Source: Candidatus Sedimenticola endophacoides
Lineage (GTDB): Bacteria > Pseudomonadota > Gammaproteobacteria > Chromatiales > Chromatiaceae
Length of the DNA: 47,500 nt
Reading direction: 5' to 3'
Assembly (NCBI GenBank): GCA_003062205.1
Contig: PQCP01000102.1
Span: forward strand, 1 to 47,500
The notes beneath the pieces were generated by a model. That model was not told the origin of the DNA and made no database searches. It worked only from the letters and a program-made list of their open reading frames with translations. The translations under genes and the position numbers were made by a program. Shown here piece after piece: positions 29,216 through 37,663 of the stretch; the first letter of the stretch is position 1, and each line of letters opens with the position of its first letter.

Positions 29216-30542
29216 CGGGCGGGCGCGCACCCGCTCTCCCGTGCATGGCGGTGCGCGGGTGTTGGCCGCCAGGCTGGTGTGGCAGATGCAGCAGGGGCGT
29301 TCGCTCTCCGATCTGTTCGAGACCGGGCTGGCGGGGGCCGAGCCCGCCGACCACGCCCTGATCAAGGAGATCTGCTTTGGCGTGGCGCGCTGGTTCCCGC
29401 AGTTGGAGGCGCTGGGGCGGTCTCTGATCGCCCGTCCCCTGAAGCCGCGCGACGGGGAGGTGATGGCGCTGGTCTATATCGGCCTCTACCAGCTGTTGCA
29501 CATGCGTATCCCGGAGCACGCCGTGGTCCAGGAGACGGTGGAGGCTGCACGCTCACCACGGCGTCCCTGGGCCACCGGCCTGGTCAACGGGGTGCTGCGG
29601 CGCTTCCAGCGCGAACGCCAGGCCCTGCTCGACGGCCTGGAGGCCGATGCGGCGGCGCTCCACGCCCTGCCTCCGTGGCTGCTGGAGCGGCTGCGGCAGG
29701 CCTGGCCCGGGCAGTGGCGGGCGATCGCCGGGGCCCTCTGTTCCCGTCCGCCGATGACCCTTCGCGTGAATGCCTCAAGGACCAACCCAAGGGACTATTT
29801 CGAGCGCCTGGCCCTGGCCGCGCTGCCTGCCCGGCCGCTGTCCGGGGTGCCCGGGGCCCTGGTCCTGGACCAGGCGGTGGCGGTGAGTGCGCTGCCGGGG
29901 TTCGGGCAGGGCGAGGTGTCGGTACAGGATGCCGGGGCGCAGCTGGCCGCCGCCCTGCTCGATCCGCATCCCGGAGAGCGGGTGCTGGATGCCTGCGCCG
30001 CTCCGGGGGGCAAGAGCTGCCACCTCCTGGAGCGCTGCCCCGACCTGGAGCTGTGGTCGGTGGATATCGATGGCGCGCGCCTGGAACGGGTGCGCGAGAA
30101 TCTCCAGCGTATCGGCTGCCGGGCCCATCTGCGCCAGGGCGATGCCGCCGCACCGGAGGGTGATTGGGCGCGCCAGCGCTACGATCGCATCCTCCTCGAC
30201 GTGCCCTGCTCGGCCACCGGGGTGATCCGCCGCCACCCCGATATCAAGTTGTTGCGCCGCGACCGGGACATCGGGCGTCTGGCCGCGCTTCAGGGACGGA
30301 TCCTGGATGCCGTCTGGCCCTTGCTCAAGCCCGGGGGTATGCTTGTCTACGCCACCTGCTCGCTGTTGCCCGAGGAGAACCAGCAGCAGGTGGAGCGTTT
30401 TCTCCGGCGCCGGGATGAGGCCCGCGAGCGGCCGATCACCGCCGCCTGGGGTCACCCCCTGGCCGTGGGGCGCCAGACCCTGCCGGGGGAGGGGACAATG
30501 GACGGTTTTTATTACGCCTGCCTGGAAAAGAGGACGCCTTGA
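29208..30542 (+). CDS. rsmB: 16S rRNA (cytosine-967-C5)-methyltransferase RsmB
   Basis: Methylates C967 of 16S rRNA with S-adenosylmethionine. It has an N-terminal NusB-like RNA-binding domain (ARVLAARLVWQMQQGRSLSD; HAVVQETVEAAR) and a C-terminal Rossmann methyltransferase with the SAM motif LDACAAPGGKSCHLLE. The catalytic Cys motifs are LLDVPCSATGVIRRHPDIKL and YATCSLLPEENQQQVERFL. The start is uncertain: TTG 29208 overlaps the fmt stop (TTGGGTAG), has GGGGTGG upstream and gives about 444 residues. GTG 29241 would be 11 residues shorter but lacks a ribosome site. The end overlaps the next gene (TTGA). Confidence 0.93.
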   Translation: MGSGRARTRSPVHGGARVLAARLVWQMQQGRSLSDLFETGLAGAEPADHALIKEICFGVARWFPQLEALGRSLIARPLKPRDGEVMALVYIGLYQLLHMRIPEHAVVQETVEAARSPRRPWATGLVNGVLRRFQRERQALLDGLEADAAALHALPPWLLERLRQAWPGQWRAIAGALCSRPPMTLRVNASRTNPRDYFERLALAALPARPLSGVPGALVLDQAVAVSALPGFGQGEVSVQDAGAQLAAALLDPHPGERVLDACAAPGGKSCHLLERCPDLELWSVDIDGARLERVRENLQRIGCRAHLRQGDAAAPEGDWARQRYDRILLDVPCSATGVIRRHPDIKLLRRDRDIGRLAALQGRILDAVWPLLKPGGMLVYATCSLLPEENQQQVERFLRRRDEARERPITAAWGHPLAVGRQTLPGEGTMDGFYYACLEKRTP

Positions 30543-31117
30543 GCCACCGCCGACTACCCGCCGCCCTGCACCGCCTCTGCGCGGTGTGCCTGTTGGCCTG
30601 CGCCGCCCTGGTGGCGGCCGCCGGCGAGGGCGGCTTCACGGTGACTGAGCTGCGCGCCCGCCTGGCCGCTGACCGCTATCTGGTCGATGCCGTGATCGAC
30701 TACCGCTTCTCCGACACCGCCGAGGAGGCGTTGTTCAACGGGGTACCGCTGACCCTGCAGATACACCTGCAGTTGCGCCGCCAGGGGGCCTGGATCTGGG
30801 AGTCGGACGTGGTCGATGCCCGGCTGCTTTACCGGGTGCGCTACCAGGCGCTTTCCGAACTCTATGAGATCACCGATCTGCAGTCCGGCGGCAGCCAGAC
30901 GTTCGTCACCCGGGAGGGGGCTCTGGATGCCCTGGGCCGCCTCAGCGGCATCCACCTGGTGCGGGCCGACGCCCTGGAGCCGGGGGCCGCCTACCGCCTC
31001 TCCCTGCGCACGGCGCTGGATATCGATGCCCTGCCCCTGCCGTTGCGCCCGACCGCCTATCTCACCCCGGCCTGGAATCTCGAGAGCGAGTGGAAGGAAT
31101 GGCTCCTGCGGCCCTGA
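30539..31117 (+). CDS. DUF4390 domain-containing exported protein
   Basis: Exported protein of 192 residues and unknown function, matching the DUF4390 family by position and features. It has a signal sequence (LHRLCAVCLLACAALVAAAG) and then a beta-rich domain (DRYLVDAVIDYRFSDTAEEA, ALFNGVPLTLQIHLQLRR, PTAYLTPAWNLESEWKEW). The start is a TTG that overlaps the rsmB stop (TTGA, 30539-30542), so it depends on coupling. It is followed by the sensor kinase with overlap. In many gammaproteobacteria this gene lies between rsmB and an ntrY-like gene, and a role in the periplasm linked to the kinase is a guess from that. Confidence 0.85.
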   Translation: MSHRRLPAALHRLCAVCLLACAALVAAAGEGGFTVTELRARLAADRYLVDAVIDYRFSDTAEEALFNGVPLTLQIHLQLRRQGAWIWESDVVDARLLYRVRYQALSELYEITDLQSGGSQTFVTREGALDALGRLSGIHLVRADALEPGAAYRLSLRTALDIDALPLPLRPTAYLTPAWNLESEWKEWLLRP

Positions 31118-33321
31118 AGCGGCTCACCGCCGGCGCCCTGCCGATGGCCGGCCTGCTGCTGCTGGTGCTGGTCTCGCTGCACCTGATGAGCAATGCGGTG
31201 CAGAACGCCGAGCAGCTGAGCCAGCTGTTCATCCCGCTGCTGGTGGCCAGCGTGCTGGGTTTGGTCGCCATGGTGATCGTGATCGGGGTGAATCTGGTGC
31301 AGATGGTCCTGCGCTATCGGCGCCAGGTGGCCGGATCGCGCCTGACCCTGCGCATGGTGGCGCTGTTCGTGGCCATCTCCCTGGTGCCGGTGGCAGTGGT
31401 CTTCTACTACTCCGAGCAGTTTCTGCGCCAGGGCATCGACAGTTGGTTCGATGTCGAGATCGGTCAGGCGATGGAGGATGCCCTGGCCCTGAGCCGCGCC
31501 TCCCTCGATCTGCACAAGCGCGAGCGGCTGAAGACCACCCGCCGCATCATGGAGGAGCTCAGTGGCGCCTCGAACACCGGATTGACCCTGAGCCTCGGGG
31601 ATATGCGCGAGAAGTTCGATGTCAGCGAATTGTCCCTGATGGAGGAGTCGGGGCAGTTCATCGCCATGGTCAACCGCGACCCCTCGATCCTGGTGCCCAG
31701 CCTGCCCGATGACTCGATCCTGCAGCAGGTGCGCGCCGGTGAGGATTTCGTCGGCCTCACTCTCAACAGCGAAGAGGATCTGATGGAGGTGCGGGTGGTG
31801 GTAGGGGATGGGCTGCGGCAGATGATCCTGCAGGCGGTCTATAACACCTCCACCAACCTCACCCGCCTGACCCAGACCGTGCAGGGGGGCTACAGCCGCT
31901 ACCGGGAGCTGATCTACCTGCGCAACAGTCTCAAGAACACCTTTACCATCGCGCTCGGTCTGGTGCTGCTGTTCAGCCTGCTGGGGGCGATCTGGGCGGC
32001 CTTCTTTTCCGCCCGGCGCCTGGTGGCCCCGATCACAGACATCGCCGAGGGCACCCGGGCGGTGGCGGATGGCGAATACGGTATGCAGCTGCCGCTGCCG
32101 CGTTCCCACGATGAACTCGGTTTTCTGGTCGAGTCGTTCAACGCCATGACCCGGCGTATCGCCCAGGCGCGTGATGACGCGGCCTCCAGCCGCCGCGAAC
32201 TGGAGGCCCAGCACGCCCATCTGGAGACGGTGCTGGGCAGCCTCACCAGCGGGGTGCTGGTGCTGGGTGGCGCGGGGGTGGTGCGCACCGCCAACCGCGC
32301 CGCCGACGAGATCCTGCGTCTGGGGCGGGTGCTGGCGCCCGGGGAGGCGCTGGCCGCGCTGAGCGGTGAACTGCCCCTGTTGCAGCAGTTCATCGAGGCG
32401 GTCGCCCCGGCGGTCAACGAGCGTCGCGGCGACTGGCGCGAGCAGGTGACCCTGTTCGGGGGCGAGGGGCGCCAGGTGCTGTTGTGCCGCGGCATCCCCC
32501 TGCCCCAGTCCGGCCCCGGGGCGGGCGACTATCTGCTGGTGTTCGACGACATCACCCGCCTGATCACCGCCCAGCGTGATGCCGCGTGGGGCGAGGTGGC
32601 ACGGCGCCTCGCCCATGAGATCAAGAATCCGCTGACCCCGATCCAGCTCTCGGCCGAGCGCCTGCGCCACAAATACCTGGCCCGGATGGAGGGGCGCGAC
32701 GCGGATGTGCTCGACCGGGCGACCCACACCATCGTGCAGCAGGTGGAGGCGATGAAGGAGATGGTCAACGCCTTCTCCGAGTACGCCCGGCCACCCAGGA
32801 TGAACCCCCAGCCGCTGGTCCTGGACAGTCTGGTCACGGAGGTGCTGGAGCTCTATCACGGGGCCGGGGGGCGACTCGACCTGCAGCTTGGGGCCCAGGG
32901 GGCGGCGGTGGAGGCCGATCCCCTGCGCCTGCGCCAGGTGCTGCACAACCTGGTGAAGAATGCGCTGGAGGCGGTTGAGGGGGTCGCCGACGGCAAGGTC
33001 AGCGTCAACACCTCCCGGCGGCTGCTCTCGCGTTGTGATTTCGTGGAGTTGTGCGTGCGCGACAACGGTGCGGGGTTCGACGAAGAGGTGCTGCCGGTCC
33101 TGTTCGAACCCTATGTCACTACCAAGTCCAAGGGCACCGGGCTGGGGCTGGCGGTGGTGAAGAAGATCGTCGAGGAGCATGGCGGGAGCATCTGGGCGGA
33201 GAATGGCCCGGAGCGTGGTGCCTGCGTTATCCTGCGGCTCCCCGTGCTGAAGCGCGGCGCCGGTGATGGGCCGCTGTGCCGCCCTGTGCCGGGGCCCGAA
33301 TTGAGAAGTGAGGTGCCATGA
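31099..33321 (+). CDS. NtrY-like membrane sensor histidine kinase
   Basis: Membrane histidine kinase of the NtrY type, 740 residues. Several N-terminal helices (PMAGLLLLVLVSLHLMSN; LLVASVLGLVAMVIVIGVNL; MVALFVAISLVPVAVVFYYS) precede a periplasmic loop. A further helix near residue 290 leads to a HAMP segment (LVAPITDIAEGTRAVADGEY), a PAS-like domain, a phosphoacceptor domain with LAHEIKNPLTPIQLSAERLR (His near residue 506) and an ATPase domain with NLVKNALEAVEG, DNGAGFDE and GTGLGLAVVKKI. ATG 31099 is preferred; GTG 31090 is also possible. It overlaps DUF4390 at its start and the response regulator at its end (ATGA), giving tight coupling. The signal is unknown; NtrY homologues respond to nitrogen or redox state. 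Confidence 0.92.
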   Translation: MAPAALKRLTAGALPMAGLLLLVLVSLHLMSNAVQNAEQLSQLFIPLLVASVLGLVAMVIVIGVNLVQMVLRYRRQVAGSRLTLRMVALFVAISLVPVAVVFYYSEQFLRQGIDSWFDVEIGQAMEDALALSRASLDLHKRERLKTTRRIMEELSGASNTGLTLSLGDMREKFDVSELSLMEESGQFIAMVNRDPSILVPSLPDDSILQQVRAGEDFVGLTLNSEEDLMEVRVVVGDGLRQMILQAVYNTSTNLTRLTQTVQGGYSRYRELIYLRNSLKNTFTIALGLVLLFSLLGAIWAAFFSARRLVAPITDIAEGTRAVADGEYGMQLPLPRSHDELGFLVESFNAMTRRIAQARDDAASSRRELEAQHAHLETVLGSLTSGVLVLGGAGVVRTANRAADEILRLGRVLAPGEALAALSGELPLLQQFIEAVAPAVNERRGDWREQVTLFGGEGRQVLLCRGIPLPQSGPGAGDYLLVFDDITRLITAQRDAAWGEVARRLAHEIKNPLTPIQLSAERLRHKYLARMEGRDADVLDRATHTIVQQVEAMKEMVNAFSEYARPPRMNPQPLVLDSLVTEVLELYHGAGGRLDLQLGAQGAAVEADPLRLRQVLHNLVKNALEAVEGVADGKVSVNTSRRLLSRCDFVELCVRDNGAGFDEEVLPVLFEPYVTTKSKGTGLGLAVVKKIVEEHGGSIWAENGPERGACVILRLPVLKRGAGDGPLCRPVPGPELRSEVP

Positions 33322-34676
33322 GTCTTCCCCATATATTGGTCGTCGACGATGAACCGGATATCCGCAACCTGGTGCGGGAGATCCTGGAGGACGAGGATTA
33401 TTCGGTCGCCACCGCCGAGGATGGGGCCCATGCCCGCACCGCCCTGCGCGAGCGCCGTCCCGACCTGATCCTGCTCGATATCTGGATGCCGGACGTGGAT
33501 GGCATCTCCCTGCTCAAGGAGTGGTTCGAGGGCGAGGGTCTGCCCTGCCCCGTGGTCATGATGTCCGGTCACGGCACGGTGGAGACGGCGGTGGAGGCGA
33601 CCCGCCTCGGGGCTTACGATTTTCTGGAGAAGCCCCTGTCGCTGGCCAAGCTGCTGCTGACGGTCAAACGCGGCCTGGAGGCGGACCAGTTGCAGCAGGA
33701 GAACATCGGCCTGCGCCGTCATGGCGAGCAGGTGATCGAGCCCACCGGCCACAGTGCGACCATGCAGCGGTTGCGCGAGCAGGTCAAGCGCATCGCCCAG
33801 CACGATACCTGGGTGCTGATCCACGGCGAACCCGGCAGCGGGCGCGAGACCTTCGCCCGCTATCTTCACGCCCAGAGTCTGCGCCGCGACCGGCCCTTCG
33901 TCGATCTGGCGGTGGCGGCCATTGAGAAGGGCAATGCCGTGCGTGAGCTGTTCGGCAGCGAGGAGGGTGGTGCGGTCCACTACGGCGCCCTGGAGCAGGC
34001 TCGGGGCGGCACCCTGTTTCTGGACGAGGTGGCGGACATGAATCTGGAGGCCCAGGCCCGGTTGCTGGGGGCCCTGGACAGCGGTTCGTTCCTGCGCGCG
34101 GGCGGGGCGGAGCCGGTTCGGGTGGATGTGCGCATCATCGCCGCCACCCAGCGTGATCTGGAGCAGGAGGTGCGCGAGGGGCGCTTCCGCGAGGCGCTGT
34201 TCTACCACCTCAACGTGGTGCCGCTGCACATCCCTCCCCTGCGCGAGCACCGCGAGGATGTCCCCGAACTGCTCAGCAGCTATGTCGACCGCCTGGTGCT
34301 CCAGGAGAAGCTGCCCTACCGCCACTTCGGCACGGATGCGCAGAACTTCCTGCGCAACCACCCCTGGCACGGCAACATCCGTGAACTGAAGAATCTGGTT
34401 CAGCGGCTGCTGATACTCGGTGTTGGAGAGGAGATCAGCCAGGCCGAGGTGGAGTCCGCGCTGGGTGGGGTGCGGATCGCCGAGGGGGGCGCGGGAGGTG
34501 CCTTTCCGGTCTCCTTCGATCAGCCTCTGCGCCAGGCACGCGAGCAGTTCGAGAAGGCGTATTTGGAGTATCAGTTGGAGAAGCACGAGGGCAACGTGAG
34601 CCAGGCGGCGGCGGCGGCGGGTGTGGAACGTACCCATCTCTATCGCAAACTGCGCGCCCTGGGGATCCGCGATTAG
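33318..34676 (+). CDS. NtrX-like response regulator with degenerate sigma-54 activator motifs
   Basis: Response regulator partner of the upstream kinase, 452 residues. The receiver domain at 1-120 has phosphoacceptor Asp in LILLDIWMPDVDG and Lys in DFLEKPLS. A central AAA+ domain spans about 145-370 and a Fis-type helix-turn-helix lies at the end (GNVSQAAAAAGVERTHLYRK). The AAA+ core is atypical. Walker A reads GEPGSGRET (residues 170-178), with Arg in place of the nucleotide-binding Lys. The sigma-54 contact loop GAFTGA is replaced by GGAVHYGA (about 216-223). Walker B (GGTLFLDEVADM) and the sensor region survive. It probably binds DNA without remodelling sigma-54 polymerase. It ends 70 bases before trkA. 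Confidence 0.92.
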   Translation: MSLPHILVVDDEPDIRNLVREILEDEDYSVATAEDGAHARTALRERRPDLILLDIWMPDVDGISLLKEWFEGEGLPCPVVMMSGHGTVETAVEATRLGAYDFLEKPLSLAKLLLTVKRGLEADQLQQENIGLRRHGEQVIEPTGHSATMQRLREQVKRIAQHDTWVLIHGEPGSGRETFARYLHAQSLRRDRPFVDLAVAAIEKGNAVRELFGSEEGGAVHYGALEQARGGTLFLDEVADMNLEAQARLLGALDSGSFLRAGGAEPVRVDVRIIAATQRDLEQEVREGRFREALFYHLNVVPLHIPPLREHREDVPELLSSYVDRLVLQEKLPYRHFGTDAQNFLRNHPWHGNIRELKNLVQRLLILGVGEEISQAEVESALGGVRIAEGGAGGAFPVSFDQPLRQAREQFEKAYLEYQLEKHEGNVSQAAAAAGVERTHLYRKLRALGIRD

Positions 34677-34746
34677 GGATCGATACCGGCCCCGGCAGGC
34701 GGTATAATCCGCGCCTTCAGCGGTTGGCCGTTGGTGGACAGCAACA

Positions 34747-36120
34747 ATGAAGATCATCATTCTCGGCGCGGGACAGGTGGGCACGTCGGTGGCCAACAAT
34801 CTGGTCTCCGAGGCCAACGACATCACGGTGGTCGATCAGGATCAGGAGCTGCTGCGGGAGCTGCAGGACCGCCTTGATCTGAGTACAGTGCAGGGCCACG
34901 GCGCGCAGCCCGACGTGCTGCGCCGGGCAGGGGCCGAGGATGCCGACATGATCCTCGCCGTCACCAACAGCGACGAGACCAACATGGTGGCCTGTCAGGT
35001 CGCCTATACCCTGTTTCACACCCCCACCAAGATCGCCCGGGTACGCTCGGTCGGTTATACCAACTACCCCGAGCTCTTCTCCCAGAACGCCCTGCCGATC
35101 GATCTGCTGATCAGTCCGGAGCAGTTGGTGACCGACTACATCATGCGCCTGATCGAGAATCCGGGGGCCCTGCAGGTGCTGGACTTCGCCGGCGGCCTGG
35201 TGCGTCTGGTGGCGGTGAAGGCCTACTACGGCGGCCCCCTGGTGGGCAACGAGCTGAAACGGCTCTATGAGCACATGCCGCACATCGAGGCGCGGGTGGC
35301 GGCGGTGTATCGCCAGGGGCGGGCGATCCAACCCGAGGGCAACTCCACCATCGAGGTCGATGACGAGGTCTTTTTTGTCGCCGCCAAGGAGAACATTCGC
35401 GCCGTAATGAGCGAGTTGCGCCGTCTGGAGCGACCGTTCAAGCGCCTGATCTTCGCCGGCGGCGGCAACGTGGGCAAGCGGCTGGCCGGGGCTCTGGAAC
35501 GCAACTACCAGGTGAAGTTGATCGAGTGTGACAAGGCGCGGGCCGCCAAGATCGCCGAGGAGCTGCCGCGCACCATCGTCCTGCACGGCGACGTGGCTGA
35601 CGAGAACCTGCTGCTTGAGGAGAATATCGAAAACACCGATGTGTTCTGCGCGGTGACCAACGATGACGAGGCCAACATCCTCTCGGCGATGCTTGCCAAG
35701 CGCCTTGGGGCGCGCAAGGTGATGGCCCTGATCAACCGCGCCTCGTATGTCGACATGGTGCAGAACCAGGGCATCGATATCGCCATCTCGCCCCAGCAGG
35801 CGACCATCGGCAGTCTGCTTACCCATGTGCGCCGGGGCGATGTCGAGATGGTCCACTCGCTGCGCAGGGGCGCCGCCGAGGCGATCGAGGCGGTCGCCCA
35901 TGGCGATGCCTCCTCGTCGCGCGTGGTGGGCCGCGCGATCGATGAGATCGATCTGCCGAAGGGGGCCAACATCGGCGCCATCGTACGTGGTCAGGAGGTG
36001 CTGATCGCACACCACGACACGGTGATCGAGTCGGGAGACCACGTAATCCTGTTTCTCATCGACAAGCGCAAGATACCCGAGGTCGAGCGGCTGTTTCAGG
36101 TCGGTGTGACCTTTCTCTAG
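34747..36120 (+). CDS. trkA: Trk potassium uptake system NAD-binding protein TrkA
   Basis: Peripheral cytoplasmic regulator of the Trk K+ channel/transporter, 457 residues. It has two Rossmann RCK domains: [19 protein letters not shown] at residue 1 and [18 protein letters not shown] near 236. Each is followed by a TrkA-C module ([40 protein letters not shown]). It is the normal length for full TrkA. A possible own promoter lies in the 70-bp gap after the ntrX-like gene (ggtataatccg at 34701-34711 contains TATAAT). trkH follows after 15 bp, so both subunits come from one transcript. Confidence 0.96.
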   Translation: MKIIILGAGQVGTSVANNLVSEANDITVVDQDQELLRELQDRLDLSTVQGHGAQPDVLRRAGAEDADMILAVTNSDETNMVACQVAYTLFHTPTKIARVRSVGYTNYPELFSQNALPIDLLISPEQLVTDYIMRLIENPGALQVLDFAGGLVRLVAVKAYYGGPLVGNELKRLYEHMPHIEARVAAVYRQGRAIQPEGNSTIEVDDEVFFVAAKENIRAVMSELRRLERPFKRLIFAGGGNVGKRLAGALERNYQVKLIECDKARAAKIAEELPRTIVLHGDVADENLLLEENIENTDVFCAVTNDDEANILSAMLAKRLGARKVMALINRASYVDMVQNQGIDIAISPQQATIGSLLTHVRRGDVEMVHSLRRGAAEAIEAVAHGDASSSRVVGRAIDEIDLPKGANIGAIVRGQEVLIAHHDTVIESGDHVILFLIDKRKIPEVERLFQVGVTFL

Positions 36121-36135
36121 CGGCGGGGGCGGGGA

Positions 36136-37587
36136 ATGAATTTCAAGGTGGTGCAGCGCATCCTGGGTATCCTGCTGATGCTCTTCAGCCTGACCATGCT
36201 GCCGTCGGTCGCCGTTTCGTTTATCTATGAGGATGGCGCCGCGGGCGCCTTCGTGAGCGCCTTCCTCCTGATCTTCCTGGTGGGGGCGCTCTCCTGGGTG
36301 TGGGTGCGCGGGCAGCGGCGCGATCTGCGCACCCGCGACGGCTTCATGGTGGTGGTGCTGTTCTGGACGGTGCTCGGGTTGTCCGGGGCGCTGCCTTTCT
36401 ACCTGGCGGAGTACCCGCACCTGTCGCTGACCGATTCCGTGTTCGAATCGATCTCGGGTTTGACCACCACCGGCTCGACGGTGATTGTCGGTCTCGATCA
36501 GCTCCCCAAGTCGATCCTCTTCTACCGTCAGCAGCTGCAGTGGCTGGGTGGCATGGGGATCGTGGTGCTGGCGGTGGCGGTGCTGCCGATGCTCGGTATC
36601 GGCGGCATGCAGCTCTACCGCGCCGAGACCCCGGGCCCGATCAAGGACTCCAAGCTCACCCCGCGTATCACCGAGACGGCCAAGGCGTTGTGGTACATCT
36701 ACCTGGGTCTTACCGTCGCCTGCACCCTCGCCTACCAGGCCGCCGGCATGGATCTGTTCGATGCCGTCGGCCACGCCTTCTCCACCATCGCCATCGGCGG
36801 CTTCTCCACCCATGACGCCAGTATGGGGTATTTCGACAGTACCGCCATCGAGATGGTGGCGGTGGTCTTCATGCTGATCGCCGGGGTCAACTTCGCCCTC
36901 CATTTCATGGCCCTGCGCCGCCGTGACCCGGGCATCTATCTGCTCGATTCGGAGTTCCGCTTCTACTTCGCGGTAATGGCCCTGGTGGCCCTGGTGGTGA
37001 GTGTCAATCTCTATCTGATGGGCTCCTATGACGACTGGGGCGAGGCCTTCGCCAAGGGGGTGTTCCAGACCGTCTCCATCGGTACCACGGCCGGCTTTAC
37101 CACCGCCGACTACTCGCTCTGGCCCGGCTTTATCGCCATCCTGCTGCTGTTTACCAGCTTCATGGGGGGGTGTGCCGGCTCCACCGGCGGCGGTATCAAG
37201 GTGATCCGCTTCCTGCTCCTGATCAAGCAGGGGCTGCGTGAGATCCTGCGCCTGATCCACCCGGCGGCGCAGATCCCGGTGCGCATCGGCGACAAGATGG
37301 TGGATAACCGGGTGGTCGAGGCCGTCTGGGGCTTCTTCGCCCTCTATGTGGCGAGCTTCATCTTTATGTGCCTGGCCCTCGCCTTCACCGGGCTGGATCT
37401 GATGACCTCCTTCTCGGCGGTCGCCGCCTCCATCAACAACCTGGGGCCGGGGTTGGCAGGGGTGAGCGCCAACTACGCCCAGATCAACGATCCGGCGAAG
37501 TGGGTGCTCTGCTTCGCCATGCTCCTGGGTCGTCTGGAGATCTTTACCCTGCTGGTGCTGCTCAGCCCCGCCTACTGGCGCAAGTAA
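36136..37587 (+). CDS. trkH: Trk potassium uptake system membrane protein TrkH
   Basis: K+-translocating subunit, 483 residues, full length. Multiple membrane helices carry four pore-loop repeats; the filter glycines are recognisable in SGLTTTGSTVIVG, AFSTIAIGGFSTHDA, VSIGTTAGFTTADY and AASINNLGPGLAGVS. N-terminus MNFKVVQRILGILLMLFSLT forms the first helix. It works with TrkA encoded 15 bp upstream. Downstream, 37588-37620 contains a short GC-rich inverted repeat (CCCCGC / GCGGGG) without a T-run, a weak terminator at best. Confidence 0.96.
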   Translation: MNFKVVQRILGILLMLFSLTMLPSVAVSFIYEDGAAGAFVSAFLLIFLVGALSWVWVRGQRRDLRTRDGFMVVVLFWTVLGLSGALPFYLAEYPHLSLTDSVFESISGLTTTGSTVIVGLDQLPKSILFYRQQLQWLGGMGIVVLAVAVLPMLGIGGMQLYRAETPGPIKDSKLTPRITETAKALWYIYLGLTVACTLAYQAAGMDLFDAVGHAFSTIAIGGFSTHDASMGYFDSTAIEMVAVVFMLIAGVNFALHFMALRRRDPGIYLLDSEFRFYFAVMALVALVVSVNLYLMGSYDDWGEAFAKGVFQTVSIGTTAGFTTADYSLWPGFIAILLLFTSFMGGCAGSTGGGIKVIRFLLLIKQGLREILRLIHPAAQIPVRIGDKMVDNRVVEAVWGFFALYVASFIFMCLALAFTGLDLMTSFSAVAASINNLGPGLAGVSANYAQINDPAKWVLCFAMLLGRLEIFTLLVLLSPAYWRK

Positions 37588-37621
37588 GCCGCCCCGCCAT
37601 CCCGCCGGCGCGGGGGTGATC

Positions 37622-37627
37622 TATACT
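37622..37627 (+). promoter_or_regulatory. Candidate -10 box for the EAL/CZB gene
   Basis: TATACT at 37622-37627 in the gap after trkH; no good -35 is seen. A start of transcription near 37634 would exclude TTG 37631 as the start codon and supports TTG 37664, which has GGGGAG at 37651-37656. Confidence 0.35.
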
Positions 37628-37663
37628 TGATTGCGTACGGATAGTCTCTCGGGGAGCGGGATA

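Noticed and set aside
31057..33180. 707-residue minus-strand frame across the ntrY-like gene
   Set aside because: It is rich in His/Gln/Leu with no motif and is fully antisense to the kinase. The similar 847-residue frame at 34717-37260 (antisense to trkA/trkH) was rejected for the same reason.
33318..34676. Naming the regulator as a functional sigma-54 activator
   Set aside because: GAFTGA is absent and Walker A is altered, so only NtrX-like is used.
37588..37620. Rho-independent terminator after trkH
   Set aside because: The GC-rich inverted repeat has a long loop and no following T-run.
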